A DNA stretch of 64,000 nucleotides from Umezawaea sp036375055 (GTDB taxonomy: Bacteria; Actinomycetota; Actinomycetes; Mycobacteriales; Pseudonocardiaceae): contig NZ_DASUSQ010000002.1 in the NCBI RefSeq assembly GCF_036375055.1, positions 42,619-106,618 of the forward strand, written 5' to 3'. Shown piece after piece: positions 35,428 through 43,999 of the stretch. The position numbers were made by a program, and so were the translations under genes. Under the pieces are notes generated by a model. It saw only the letters and a list, made by a program, of their open reading frames with translations, did no database searches and was not told the DNA's origin. The stretch's first letter is position 1; each line of letters starts with the position of its first letter.

Positions 35428-36515
35428 GCGGGGCCACCGCCGACGAACCGGGGTGCCAGCAGCCGGACCGCGAGCAGCAGGCGGATCAGCACCGGCCCCC
35501 GGCTCGCGGCGGTGAGCCGGGAGAACGCGGGGCGCTCCACGAACCTGGTGAGCAGCCAGCCGAGCAGCAGGGCCGTGCCGAGGAAGGCGCCGAGCCTGGT
35601 CACCGGTCCGGCGCCGAGGCGAGCGAGGTAGGCCATCACGACGTAGCCGATCTCCTGGTGCACCAGGTACACGCCGTAGGTGGTGCCCGCCAGCCACCTG
35701 ATCGGCGTCGCGAGCACGCGGACCGGCCCGACGTTCCAGTCCGGCCCGGCCGCCGCCGCGGCGAACCCGAGGATCAGCACGCCGAGGCCGAGCGTCGACC
35801 CTGGGTTCGAGCTGTGGACGGCCTGCGCGGACAGCGCGGCCACCACCAGCGCGGCCAGGTGACCGCCGCCGAGCCTGTTCTTCGACCACAGCCAGACGGC
35901 GACGCCGATGGTGAACAGCTGCGCGCGGTGCACGCCCAGCCCGTCGTAGACCGTGCGCACGACACCGGGGTCGTTCGTCCAGACCCGCATGACCAGCGGT
36001 CCGAGCACGAGTGTCCACAGCAGACCCCGCAGCCACCGCCCGCGCACCCTGGAGAACAGCACGGCACCCGCGACGAAGCCGGTGATCTGCACGGGCAGCG
36101 TCCAGTACGAGTAGTCGACGAGCGCCGCGCCGGGCACCCAGTTCTGGAGCATGAGCACGTTCAGCACCAGGTCGCCGACCGTGAGGCCGCTCCAGCCGGT
36201 GGGCGCGAGCCAGCGCAGCACGGAGAACGTGACGACCGCCACCACCAGGTAGGCGGGGAGGAGGCGCGCCAACCGGTTGCGGAGGAACCGCACGGGTTCG
36301 CCCTTCGCCAGCGACGCGCAGGCGAAGTAGGCCGACATCACGACCAGCCCGCTGGCCCCCATCTCCAGGGGGAAGGTGAACGGCGGAGCGCCCACCTCGG
36401 GGTGCACGTGCGGGCCCGCGTGCGTGGCGTGCTGCAACAGGACCGAGAACACGGCGAGCACGCGCAAGACGTCCCAGTTGATCTGCCTTGCGGAGGCGCG
36501 TGAGGAGTTCGACAC
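35280..36515 (-). CDS. Membrane acyltransferase 3 family protein
   Basis: 411 residues from the GTG at 36515 (VSNSSRASARQINWDVLRVLAV); an ATG further up at 36632 would add a non-conserved tail. About ten transmembrane helices. The family start WDVLRVLAVFSVLLQHA contains the conserved catalytic His. RFLRNRLARLLPAY and the C-terminal GTTYGVYLVHQEIGY are typical of OafA/WecH-like O-acyltransferases, which acylate surface polysaccharides, lipids or antibiotics. The last 50 residues are antisense to the isomerase-like gene and look unnatural, so the true end may have been extended by loss of a stop. Confidence 0.82.
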   Translation of the reverse strand: MSNSSRASARQINWDVLRVLAVFSVLLQHATHAGPHVHPEVGAPPFTFPLEMGASGLVVMSAYFACASLAKGEPVRFLRNRLARLLPAYLVVAVVTFSVLRWLAPTGWSGLTVGDLVLNVLMLQNWVPGAALVDYSYWTLPVQITGFVAGAVLFSRVRGRWLRGLLWTLVLGPLVMRVWTNDPGVVRTVYDGLGVHRAQLFTIGVAVWLWSKNRLGGGHLAALVVAALSAQAVHSSNPGSTLGLGVLILGFAAAAAGPDWNVGPVRVLATPIRWLAGTTYGVYLVHQEIGYVVMAYLARLGAGPVTRLGAFLGTALLLGWLLTRFVERPAFSRLTAASRGPVLIRLLLAVRLLAPRFVGGGPAHSQAGSLGTSPLSRAPSWRPLSHPITSEASPLTVTELSVPAVLNSHTR

Positions 36516-36633
36516 GAGGGGGAGGACCTGTCCGGAGGGTGCGGAAACGATCTTCGTTGAGCCTAATGGGTCAACCTGTAGGGACCCTGAAGGAGTACGC
36601 GTTTCCGTGGCCGAGCGACTACGGTCGGCCATT

Positions 36634-37311
36634 GTGGACGTACAAGAGGACTACACCGGGCACGTCGACCCCGGCGGCCCCGCCGCACGCCGGACCCTGG
36701 ACGCGCTGACCATCACGAAGCTCTCCGTGGGCCCGATGGACAACAACGCCTACCTGCTGGTCTGCCGGGCGACCGGCGAGGCCCTGCTGGTCGACGCGGC
36801 CAACGACCCCGAACGCCTGTCCGACCTGGTCGGGCACTCGCAGGACCGGCCGAGGCTCAAGACGATCGTCACCACCCACCAGCACGCCGACCACTGGCAG
36901 GCGCTGGGCGCGGTGGCGGGCGCGAACGGCGCGAACACCGTCGCCCACGCCCTCGACGCGGACCCCCTGCCGGTACCGCCGGACCAGCTCGTCGAGCACG
37001 GCGACACGGTGCTGGTGGGCGAGGTACCGCTGACCGTGATCCACCTGCGCGGTCACACGCCGGGCTCCATCGCGCTGCTGTACCGCGACCCGGCCGGTCA
37101 CGGGCACCTGTTCACCGGGGACTCGCTGTTCCCCGGTGGGCCGGGGAAGACGGCGGACCCGGAGAAGTTCGGGTCGCTGATGGACGACCTGGAGACGCGG
37201 GTGTTCGGGGAGCTGCCGGACGACACGTGGTTCTACCCCGGCCACGGTGACGATTCGACGCTGGGTGCTGAGCGTCCGAAGCTCGGGGAGTGGCGCGAGC
37301 GCGGCTGGTGA
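36634..37311 (+). CDS. MBL-fold metallo-hydrolase
   Basis: 225 residues from the GTG at 36634 (VDVQEDYTGHVDPGG), chosen on homology. A GTG at 36607, with AAGGAG upstream, would add nine residues. The dinuclear metal site is complete: TTHQHADHW (H82, H84, D86, H87), RGHTPGS, TGDSLFPGG and FYPGHGDDST. This resembles the glyoxalase II-like thioesterase/hydrolase group found in actinobacteria, possibly acting on mycothiol thioesters. It is divergent from the acyltransferase. Confidence 0.88.
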   Translation: MDVQEDYTGHVDPGGPAARRTLDALTITKLSVGPMDNNAYLLVCRATGEALLVDAANDPERLSDLVGHSQDRPRLKTIVTTHQHADHWQALGAVAGANGANTVAHALDADPLPVPPDQLVEHGDTVLVGEVPLTVIHLRGHTPGSIALLYRDPAGHGHLFTGDSLFPGGPGKTADPEKFGSLMDDLETRVFGELPDDTWFYPGHGDDSTLGAERPKLGEWRERGW

Positions 37312-37645
37312 TCTCCACCCGATCGGGGCTGCCTGTGGTTCTTCGGGCGGCCCCGATCGCGGTTGGCGGCGGCGACCCGGCGCGTAGGCGGAACCGCGCG
37401 GCTGGGCGTCCCCGCCGCGGCGCGTGGAATCCCGTGAGCCGGCCGGAAGGCTCCGCGACGCCACCCCCCGGCAGGTTCCCGTGCCGTTCGACGAGCTCCT
37501 CGGCGGTCAGCCCGCGGCGAGGAGGGGAGCGGAGTTCGGCGACCTCAACGCCGTTGCGCGTCACGCGGTACGTCTCGCCCGCCCCCACCTCGTCCACGAC
37601 GGCTGCGACGTGGTCGCGGAACTCCCGCAGGCCGATGACCTTCAC
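37112..37645 (-). CDS. Phd/YefM-like antitoxin, orphan and with abnormal C-terminus
   Basis: From the GTG at 37645 the first 60 residues are a normal Phd/YefM DNA-binding domain: VKVIGLREFRDHVAAVVDEVG, ETYRVTRNGVEVAELRSP, then LTAEELVERHGNLP. After residue 62 the sequence is no longer antitoxin-like. It is Arg/Pro-rich and runs on to a stop at 37112, deep in antisense of the metallo-hydrolase gene. Typical members have about 85 residues and are followed by a PIN or RelE toxin; none is present here. Probably a decayed toxin-antitoxin locus. Confidence 0.45.
   Translation of the reverse strand: MKVIGLREFRDHVAAVVDEVGAGETYRVTRNGVEVAELRSPPRRGLTAEELVERHGNLPGGGVAEPSGRLTGFHAPRRGRPAARFRLRAGSPPPTAIGAARRTTGSPDRVEITSRARATPRASDAQHPASNRHRGRGRTTCRPAAPRTPASPGRPSATRTSPGPPSSPAHRGTASPR
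37320..37359. terminator. Terminator after the metallo-hydrolase
   Basis: CGATCGGGGC (37320-37329) pairs perfectly with GCCCCGATCG (37350-37359) across a 20-base loop, 9 bases after the stop. Confidence 0.55.
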
Positions 37646-38023
37646 CGGGCGATTGCGGCCCGTGCGGCGCATCGGGCGAGCAGCACCCTCACCTGGCGGT
37701 CGCGGACTTCGGCGCTGGTGAACCCGGCCGACGAGGTGCGGCGGGCGGGAACGCACCCCGGCGGTGGACGCGGACGACGATCTGTCCGACGACGGCGGTG
37801 AGTGACGGACGACCCGGCCACCCGCACCCCAGCCGACCCCTCCCCCACGACCGGCCACCTGGCTGCCGGATCCGCTGGACGACGCGGTGCTCCGCTACGG
37901 GGACGGCGCGCGCTGGACGTTCCACACGATCGGGCGACCGCGCGCAGGTGGTGGCGCGGGCGGCCGGAGCCGCGTCGGCCGCACCCCGGCTCGACGTCGT
38001 CCGACGGGTGATCGGCGAGCCGG
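37646..38023. other. Gap with apparent gene debris
   Basis: No intact gene. On the plus strand the pieces PLDDAVLRYGDGARWTFHTIG (near 37873-37935) and, one frame away, RLDVVRRVIGEPVSP (near 37990-38034) read like fragments of one protein joined by a frameshift. The family is not recognised. Together with the orphan antitoxin this suggests a decaying region. Confidence 0.35.
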
Positions 38024-38434
38024 TCAGCCCCCGGTGATGTTGACCATCCACGGGATGCCGAAGCGGTCGACGCAGGCGCCGAACTCGTCGCCCCACATCT
38101 GCTTCTCCAGCGGAACGGTGACCAGGCCGCCCTCGGACAGCTTCTCCCAGTACCCGCGCAGGTCGTCCGCGTCGTCGCCGCTGAGGCTCACGGTGATGGT
38201 GGTGCCGGGGTTGTGGTCCATGCCCGGCGGGGTGTCGGCGGCCATCAGGGTGAAGCCGTTCTCGGTCTCCAGCATCCCGTGCATGATCTTGTCGGCGAAC
38301 GCCTCGTCCTCGGCGCCGCCGAACTCGCCGAAGGTGTTGAGCACGAGGGTGCCGCCGAAGACGGTCCGGTAGAACTCCATCGCTTCGCGCGCGTCGTCCT
38401 CGAAGCTGATGTAGGGGTTGAGGCGAGAGGCCAT
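38024..38434 (-). CDS. VOC-family protein (PhnB-like glyoxalase/bleomycin-resistance fold)
   Basis: 136 residues from the ATG at 38434, with GAAGGAG seven bases upstream. It has the PhnB/3-demethylubiquinone methyltransferase-like pattern: RLNPYISFEDDAREAMEFYRTVFGG, HGMLETENGFTLMAAD and the end WGDEFGACVDRFGIPWMVNI. It is a small cytosolic dimer. Function not assignable from sequence. Confidence 0.88.
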   Translation of the reverse strand: MASRLNPYISFEDDAREAMEFYRTVFGGTLVLNTFGEFGGAEDEAFADKIMHGMLETENGFTLMAADTPPGMDHNPGTTITVSLSGDDADDLRGYWEKLSEGGLVTVPLEKQMWGDEFGACVDRFGIPWMVNITGG

Positions 38435-38574
38435 TGCCCGCTCCTTCGTCGCGATTGGACAGCATCCTGGCAGACCAGCGTGGGTGCCGCCATCAGGAGC
38501 AAGGCCTGACCGGTTCAGGACAGAAAGCTCCTGTGCGAACGGTGTCGCGTGGTTCCATGGCCGCACGAACAGGC

Positions 38575-38586
38575 GACAACGTTGTC
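38575..38586. promoter_or_regulatory. Perfect palindrome GACAACGTTGTC
   Basis: A 12-bp palindrome with a central CG, 18 bases before the start of the discoidin-domain protein. LacI-family operators have this form. A repressor bound here would cover the promoter or the ribosome-binding region. Confidence 0.5.
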
Positions 38587-38603
38587 AACGAGCGGGGGCT
38601 GGT

Positions 38604-41600
38604 GTGGGCGAATTCCTGCTCAACCGTCGGCGGTTGCTGGGGCTGATCGGGGCGAGCGCCGTGATCACCGCGTGGGACGGGTCCGGGGCGGGGGCCGCGC
38701 CCGCGGCAGCCGATCCGGTGGCGGACACCTACTACCGGGTGCTGCTGCGGCACACGCGGTGGTCGGAGACGCAGTTCGACGCCACCGCCGGGCACTACCG
38801 GCGGACGGACTTCGGGTTCGCGGTGGTGCTGGGCAACGCGGTCCTGGTGACCAGGGGTGCCTACGACGCGGGGACCGCCGGTGTCGAGCGGGACGTGCTG
38901 CGGGCGCGGACAGTGGCGACGATCCGGCACTTCGCGGCGTCGAACGCGCTCGTCGGCGGCACCGAGTGGGGCAAGACCCTGTTCTGGGACACGACGTTCC
39001 AGTCGTACTTCGTGCTGGCGGCGCGGTTGCTGTGGGACGACCTGGACGCCGCCACCCGTGAGGCCGTGGACACCATCGCACGGGCCCAGGCCGAGTACAC
39101 GACGTCGCTCGGGTCCGGCGACGACCCGCGGTCCGGAGACTGGACGCCGAACGGACCGGCGGGCGGGTACCGGGGCGACACCAAGCTGGAGGAGATGGGC
39201 GTCTACGCGCAGTCCCTCGCTCCGGGGCTGGCGTGGGCGGCGACCGTGCCGGAGGCGTGGCGGGCGGCGTTCGGGCGGTGGAGCCGGAACATGGCGGGCC
39301 TGCCCGCGGCCGACCTCGCGAACCCCGCGCTGGTCGACGGGGTGGCGGTGAGCGCGAACACCGCGACGAACCTGCACGACACGTACGTGGTGGAGAACCA
39401 CGGGTCGTTCGGGCCGCACTACCAGGAGGAGCTGTGGCGGACGTCGGCGCGCAACGCCGTCCACTTCCTGCTCGCCGGACGGCCGCTGCCCGAGGTGATC
39501 ACCGCCCAGCCGAACGGGGAACGGCTGTGGCGCACGATCCTGGGCACGATGAGCGACGCGGGCGAGCCGCTGATGCCGATGGTGCGCGACCGGGAACACC
39601 TGTACGGGCGGGACGTCATCCCGCTGGCGTTCCGGGCGCAGGTGCTGGGCGACCGGTACGCGGCGCGGGCCGAGGCGGACCTGGCGGCGCGGTTGGAGGC
39701 GTACCAGGCGTACCCGCCCGCGGACCGGATGGCGAAGTTCTCCGGTGAGCCGAAGTACGAGCCCGAGGCGCGCGCGGAGATCGCCATCTCCTACCTGCTG
39801 CACGAGTTGCGCCCGCGACCGGTGCCGGTGGGGTCGGCGGAGCTGTTCCGGTTCGCCGCCGGGGCGACGGACTTCGGTGCCGGGCCGGGGTTGCTGGCGC
39901 AGCAGTCGGAACGGGCCTGGGCCGGGACGGTGAGCAAGGCCGGGCTGGTGAAGTTCGCCTGGCAGCCCTCGCACGACGACTGGCTGTTCGTGATCAGCGG
40001 GACCACGCCGATGTTCCTGCCGTCCACCGCGCTGGCGGTGCGGGAGCGGTTCGCCAGGGCCTACACCGGGGTCCGGGACGGGTTCGACGCGACCGCGAGC
40101 GTGTTGACGTTCGACAGCGGACGGGCGGGCATGGCGACGCTGCCCACCGGGACGGTCGTCTACGCGACCTCCGGGGTCGCCGAGGGCGAGGGCCGCGTGT
40201 CGGTGCACAACCTGGCGATGCCGGGCGTGCCCGGTCTGGACGGCGACCGGGTGTTCACCGCGGCCGAGGGCAGTGCGACCGTGCGCGCCGCCGAGGGCGT
40301 CGGTCGCCGCGACGACCTGGTGTTCGCGCGGACGTCCGCGCGGCACGTGCGGATGGTCGGGGTGGTGCCGCACCCGGTGTACGGCTATTCGCTCTACTCC
40401 TTCGAGGTGGGGGACGGCGGTGGCGCGGACCTGGCCCGCGGGCGCGCGGCGTCGGCCTCCTCGTCGGACACCGGGCGCGAGCCGGGGTTCGCGGTGGACG
40501 GGGACGCGGGCACGCGGTGGGCGGTCTCGCGGGCGGACCGGCCCCGGTCCGACAGCTGGTTCGCGGTGGACCTCGGGGCCGCGGTGCCGGTGGACCGGGT
40601 GCGGCTGCACTGGGAGGCCGCCGCCGGGCAGGCGTACCGGGTCGAGACCTCCGCCGACGGGGTGGTGTGGGACGTGGTGGCCACCTATCCGCGCGACGAC
40701 CTGCGCAGCACCGGGAAGTGGCTGGACGTGGACGGGCGGGCCGGGTTCGTCGTGCACGGTTCCCCGGCCCCGATCGCGGTGCGGGGCGGGACCGTGACGC
40801 TGTCCGACGGGCCCGCCGCCGGGTTCCTGGTGGAGGGGTACGTCGGGGCCGACCGGGACCTCGCGGCCATCGCGGGCGCCGGAGCGCCGGTGTGCCCGGA
40901 CGGGGTGCGGGCGAGCGCGGCCGACGGGTACCTGAGCCTGTTCAACCTCGGCGCGCGGCGGGTGACCGGGGTGGTGTCGGTGCGGCAGTCGCGCACGGCG
41001 GTCAAGGTGTACCAGGGGGTTCAGCGCACCACCGCGGTCGGCACGGACCACGACGTGGTGCTGGAGGCCGGGTCGGCTCGGGTCGAGGCGCCCCGGTTCA
41101 CGGTGCGGCGGATCGGGGGCGGGGCCGTGCCGGCGGGGGTCACCGTGGCGGTGCTCGACGGGCAGCGGGTGCGGGTGACCGGGCCCGCGGCGATGCTGCT
41201 GGTCGCGCAGACCGGCGGCGTGGAGCTGCCGGTGGTGCCCGGTGTCGAGGTCGTGTTCCCCAGCGGGCGGCCGTACCCGCTGGCGGACCTGGCCGCGGGT
41301 CGGGTGACGTTCCCGTCCGCTCCCCTGCCCGCCGGGATGTCCGATCCCGGCGCGGCGGTCGACGACGACCCGCGGACGTCGTGGACGCCCGGCCCCGGTG
41401 GGCGGGTGGTGGTGGACCTCGGTGCCGTGGCCGCGGTCGGGGAGGTCGTGGTGACCTGGACCGCCGGGGCGGTGCCCGCGGCGACTGTGGCGACGAGCGT
41501 GGACGGACGCGCCTACGACCCCGCCGCGGCTCTCGGGCGGGGTCGCAGGGCGACCGCGGTGGTCGGCGCGTCCGCGCGGTACGTGGCGGTGAGCACCTCG

Positions 41601-41660
41601 TGGAAGCGCGGGCAGGCCCGTGTGGTGTCCGTCGTGGTGCGGCCGGGATCAGCCGGGTGA
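38604..41660 (+). CDS. Large secreted discoidin (F5/8 type C)-domain protein
   Basis: 1018 residues from the GTG at 38604. A Tat-like signal peptide with NRRRLLGLIGASAV is at the N-terminus. Residues about 40-330 are an alpha-helical region rich in Trp and Tyr (GTEWGKTLFWDTTFQSYF, NLHDTYVVENHGSFGPHY) resembling the alpha/alpha toroid of polysaccharide lyase/hyaluronidase-type enzymes. An all-beta middle follows. F5/8 type C carbohydrate-binding domains are seen near residues 615-710 (GREPGFAVDGDAGTRW) and again at the C-terminus (DPGAAVDDDPRTSW). It probably binds or cleaves extracellular polysaccharide. No PL or GH family is assigned. Confidence 0.8.
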   Translation: MGEFLLNRRRLLGLIGASAVITAWDGSGAGAAPAAADPVADTYYRVLLRHTRWSETQFDATAGHYRRTDFGFAVVLGNAVLVTRGAYDAGTAGVERDVLRARTVATIRHFAASNALVGGTEWGKTLFWDTTFQSYFVLAARLLWDDLDAATREAVDTIARAQAEYTTSLGSGDDPRSGDWTPNGPAGGYRGDTKLEEMGVYAQSLAPGLAWAATVPEAWRAAFGRWSRNMAGLPAADLANPALVDGVAVSANTATNLHDTYVVENHGSFGPHYQEELWRTSARNAVHFLLAGRPLPEVITAQPNGERLWRTILGTMSDAGEPLMPMVRDREHLYGRDVIPLAFRAQVLGDRYAARAEADLAARLEAYQAYPPADRMAKFSGEPKYEPEARAEIAISYLLHELRPRPVPVGSAELFRFAAGATDFGAGPGLLAQQSERAWAGTVSKAGLVKFAWQPSHDDWLFVISGTTPMFLPSTALAVRERFARAYTGVRDGFDATASVLTFDSGRAGMATLPTGTVVYATSGVAEGEGRVSVHNLAMPGVPGLDGDRVFTAAEGSATVRAAEGVGRRDDLVFARTSARHVRMVGVVPHPVYGYSLYSFEVGDGGGADLARGRAASASSSDTGREPGFAVDGDAGTRWAVSRADRPRSDSWFAVDLGAAVPVDRVRLHWEAAAGQAYRVETSADGVVWDVVATYPRDDLRSTGKWLDVDGRAGFVVHGSPAPIAVRGGTVTLSDGPAAGFLVEGYVGADRDLAAIAGAGAPVCPDGVRASAADGYLSLFNLGARRVTGVVSVRQSRTAVKVYQGVQRTTAVGTDHDVVLEAGSARVEAPRFTVRRIGGGAVPAGVTVAVLDGQRVRVTGPAAMLLVAQTGGVELPVVPGVEVVFPSGRPYPLADLAAGRVTFPSAPLPAGMSDPGAAVDDDPRTSWTPGPGGRVVVDLGAVAAVGEVVVTWTAGAVPAATVATSVDGRAYDPAAALGRGRRATAVVGASARYVAVSTSWKRGQARVVSVVVRPGSAG

Positions 41661-42386
41661 CGTGGTGAAGGGGTGCAGCAGCCCGGAGTAGGCCTTCGGC
41701 AGCGGTGCGGCGTACTCGCCGTGCTTGTTGGTGGTCAGGGCCATGGCGACCAGGGACTGGACCTGGAGCGTCGCGGCCCTGACCCCGTCGACGACGGGTG
41801 CGCCCAGCGCCTTGGTGAGGTCCGCGCAGAGGTCCGCCATGCCCGCGCAGCCGAGCACGACGGCGTCCGCCCCGTCCCGTGCCAGCGCGGACGCGCAGGC
41901 CTCGGTGAGCTTCTCCAGGGTGTCCGGGTCCTGGTCCAGCTCCAGCACCGGGATGTCGACGTCGTGCACGCCCGCGCAGAACTTGGTGACGCCGTAGCGC
42001 TCCACCAGGTCCCAGGCCCGGCCGCGGGTCCTCGCCAGGGTGGTCACCACGGTGAAGGTGCGCCCGAGGTAGGTGGCCGTGCGCATGGCGGCCTCCGCGA
42101 TGCCCACGACCGGGCCCGCGGCCAGTTCCCGCGCCGCGTCCAGGCCGGGGTCGCCGAAGCAGGCCAGGACGTAACCGTCCACTCCGGACCGTTCGCCCTC
42201 GGCCACCTCGGCGAGGACGCCCGGAACGCTGAGGGCCTCGTCGTAGTGGCTCTCGATCGAGGCCGGGCCCATCGCCGGGCTGGTCGACTCGATCGTCGTG
42301 CCCGGCGCGGCCACCGCCAGTGCCGCGCCGTGGATGCCGCGGGTCATCGCGGCGCTGGTGTTGGGGTTGACGACCTTGATGCGCAC
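41649..42386 (-). CDS. Asp/Glu/hydantoin racemase family protein
   Basis: 245 residues from the GTG at 42386 (VRIKVVNPNTS). The two catalytic cysteines of this cofactor-independent racemase family are in VLACFGDPGLD (C76) and VLGCAGMADL (C180). It would interconvert hydantoin or allantoin enantiomers. It starts two bases after the stop of the NCS1 permease, so they are coupled. It overlaps the convergent discoidin gene by 12 bases. No hydantoinase, carbamoylase or allantoinase lies nearby. Confidence 0.88.
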   Translation of the reverse strand: MRIKVVNPNTSAAMTRGIHGAALAVAAPGTTIESTSPAMGPASIESHYDEALSVPGVLAEVAEGERSGVDGYVLACFGDPGLDAARELAAGPVVGIAEAAMRTATYLGRTFTVVTTLARTRGRAWDLVERYGVTKFCAGVHDVDIPVLELDQDPDTLEKLTEACASALARDGADAVVLGCAGMADLCADLTKALGAPVVDGVRAATLQVQSLVAMALTTNKHGEYAAPLPKAYSGLLHPFTTSPG

Positions 42387-42388
42387 GG

Positions 42389-43885
42389 TCACCGCCTGCG
42401 CGAGAGGACGGCGTGGACGGCGAAGCCGAGGGCCATGCCGATGAACCAGGTGTACGGGGCCGCGCCCTTCATGCCGGGGCCGGTGGTCCACAGGACCGGG
42501 ACCATGGCGACGGCCGCGCCGACCACCGTCGCGACGACCGCGGGCGGGTTGAACCCCTTGCTGTACCAGTAGCTGCCGGCGGTGGACATGGTGAACAGGT
42601 CGTCCACGTCCACCTCCTGCCTGCGCACCAGGTAGTAGTCGGCGATCAGGACGCCGAACAGCGGGCCGATGAACGCGCCCAGCGTCTCCAGGGTGTAGTG
42701 GATGACGTCGGGGCTGTTGTAGAGGTTCCACGGGGTGATCAGCACGGAGCCGACCGCGGCGATCATGCCGCCCGCCCGCCAGGAGATCCTCTGGGGGCTG
42801 ACGTTGGAGAAGTCGAACGCCGGGGAGATGAAGTTCGCGACGATGTTGATGCCGATCGTGGCGATGGTGAAGGTGAGCGCGCCCAGGACGATGGCGAGCG
42901 TGCTGTCGATCCTGGCGACCGTCTGGACCGGGTCGATGATCAGCTCGCCGAAGACCGGGACCGTCAGCGACGCGGTGACCACCACGAGGATGGAGAACAC
43001 CAGGAAGTTCACCGGGAGGCCGAGGAAGTTGCCGCGCTTGACGGCGGCGAACGTCCTGCCGTAGCGGGAGAAGTCGCCGAAGTTCAGCATGGGGCCGGAG
43101 AAGTAGGAGACGACCAGGGCGATGGCGCCGAGCATGACCGGCACGGCCTGCATCCCGGTGTGCTGGACCTCGCCGAGGTTCAGGTCGATCGAGTCCCAGC
43201 CCGCCCGGTGCAGCAGGTAGCCGGTGAGCAGGAACATGACGACGTAGACGGCCGGACCGCAGAAGTCGATGAACTTGCGGATGCTCTCCATGCCGGTCCA
43301 GAACACCGCCGCCTGGAGGATCCACAGCACGGTGAAGCAGGCCCAGCCGAGCAGCGGCAGGCCGAGCAGGCCGTACTCCTGCACGTTCGCGTAGGGCATG
43401 AGGCCGGGGAACAGCTTGAGCAGCGCCACCTCCAGCGCGGCGGAGGCCAGGTAGGTCTGGATGCCGTACCAGGCGACGGCGATCAGGCCGCGGATGACGG
43501 CGGGGATGTTCGCGCCGCGCACGCCGAACACGCTGCGGCAGATGACCGGGTACGGGACGCCGGTGACCTGGCTCGGCTTCGCGACCAGGTTGCAGAAGAA
43601 GTGGACGATGCCGATGCCGATCAGCAGGGACACCAGCACCTGCCAGCTGTTCAGGCCGAGCATGAACAGGCTGCCCGCCGTGATGTAGCCGCCGACGCTG
43701 TGCACATCGGACATCCAGAAGGCGAAGATGTTGTAGGAGCCCCAGGTCTGCTTCTCCAGCGGGACCAGGTCCTCGTTCGCCAGGCGCGGGTCGTAGCTCG
43801 GCTTCACGACCCCGGTCACGGAACTGGCGTCGCCGCCGGGGTCGGGTGGGAGGAGTTCCTCCGCGTGCGGCACGATCTCGGTCAT
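42389..43885 (-). CDS. NCS1-family nucleobase/hydantoin/allantoin permease
   Basis: 498 residues from the ATG at 43885, with GGGAG upstream. About 12 membrane helices. Mhp1/PucI-type blocks: KQTWGSYNIFAFWMSDVHSVGG in helix 1, ITGVPYP-like VTGVPYPVICRSVFG, NFGDFSRYGR and PWNLYNSPDVIHYTLETLGAF. It would import hydantoins, allantoin or a nucleobase with sodium or protons for the racemase encoded next to it. Probably regulated by the upstream GntR protein. Confidence 0.92.
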   Translation of the reverse strand: MTEIVPHAEELLPPDPGGDASSVTGVVKPSYDPRLANEDLVPLEKQTWGSYNIFAFWMSDVHSVGGYITAGSLFMLGLNSWQVLVSLLIGIGIVHFFCNLVAKPSQVTGVPYPVICRSVFGVRGANIPAVIRGLIAVAWYGIQTYLASAALEVALLKLFPGLMPYANVQEYGLLGLPLLGWACFTVLWILQAAVFWTGMESIRKFIDFCGPAVYVVMFLLTGYLLHRAGWDSIDLNLGEVQHTGMQAVPVMLGAIALVVSYFSGPMLNFGDFSRYGRTFAAVKRGNFLGLPVNFLVFSILVVVTASLTVPVFGELIIDPVQTVARIDSTLAIVLGALTFTIATIGINIVANFISPAFDFSNVSPQRISWRAGGMIAAVGSVLITPWNLYNSPDVIHYTLETLGAFIGPLFGVLIADYYLVRRQEVDVDDLFTMSTAGSYWYSKGFNPPAVVATVVGAAVAMVPVLWTTGPGMKGAAPYTWFIGMALGFAVHAVLSRRR

Positions 43886-43999
43886 GATCACTCCCGGCTC
43901 GCCAGTCCATCACGGCTACGCCAGGTAAAACTAGGAGCGCGATGTTACGCAACCATCACGCGAAACATATATTCTGCCACGGCAGGGGTTCCGGCCGTC

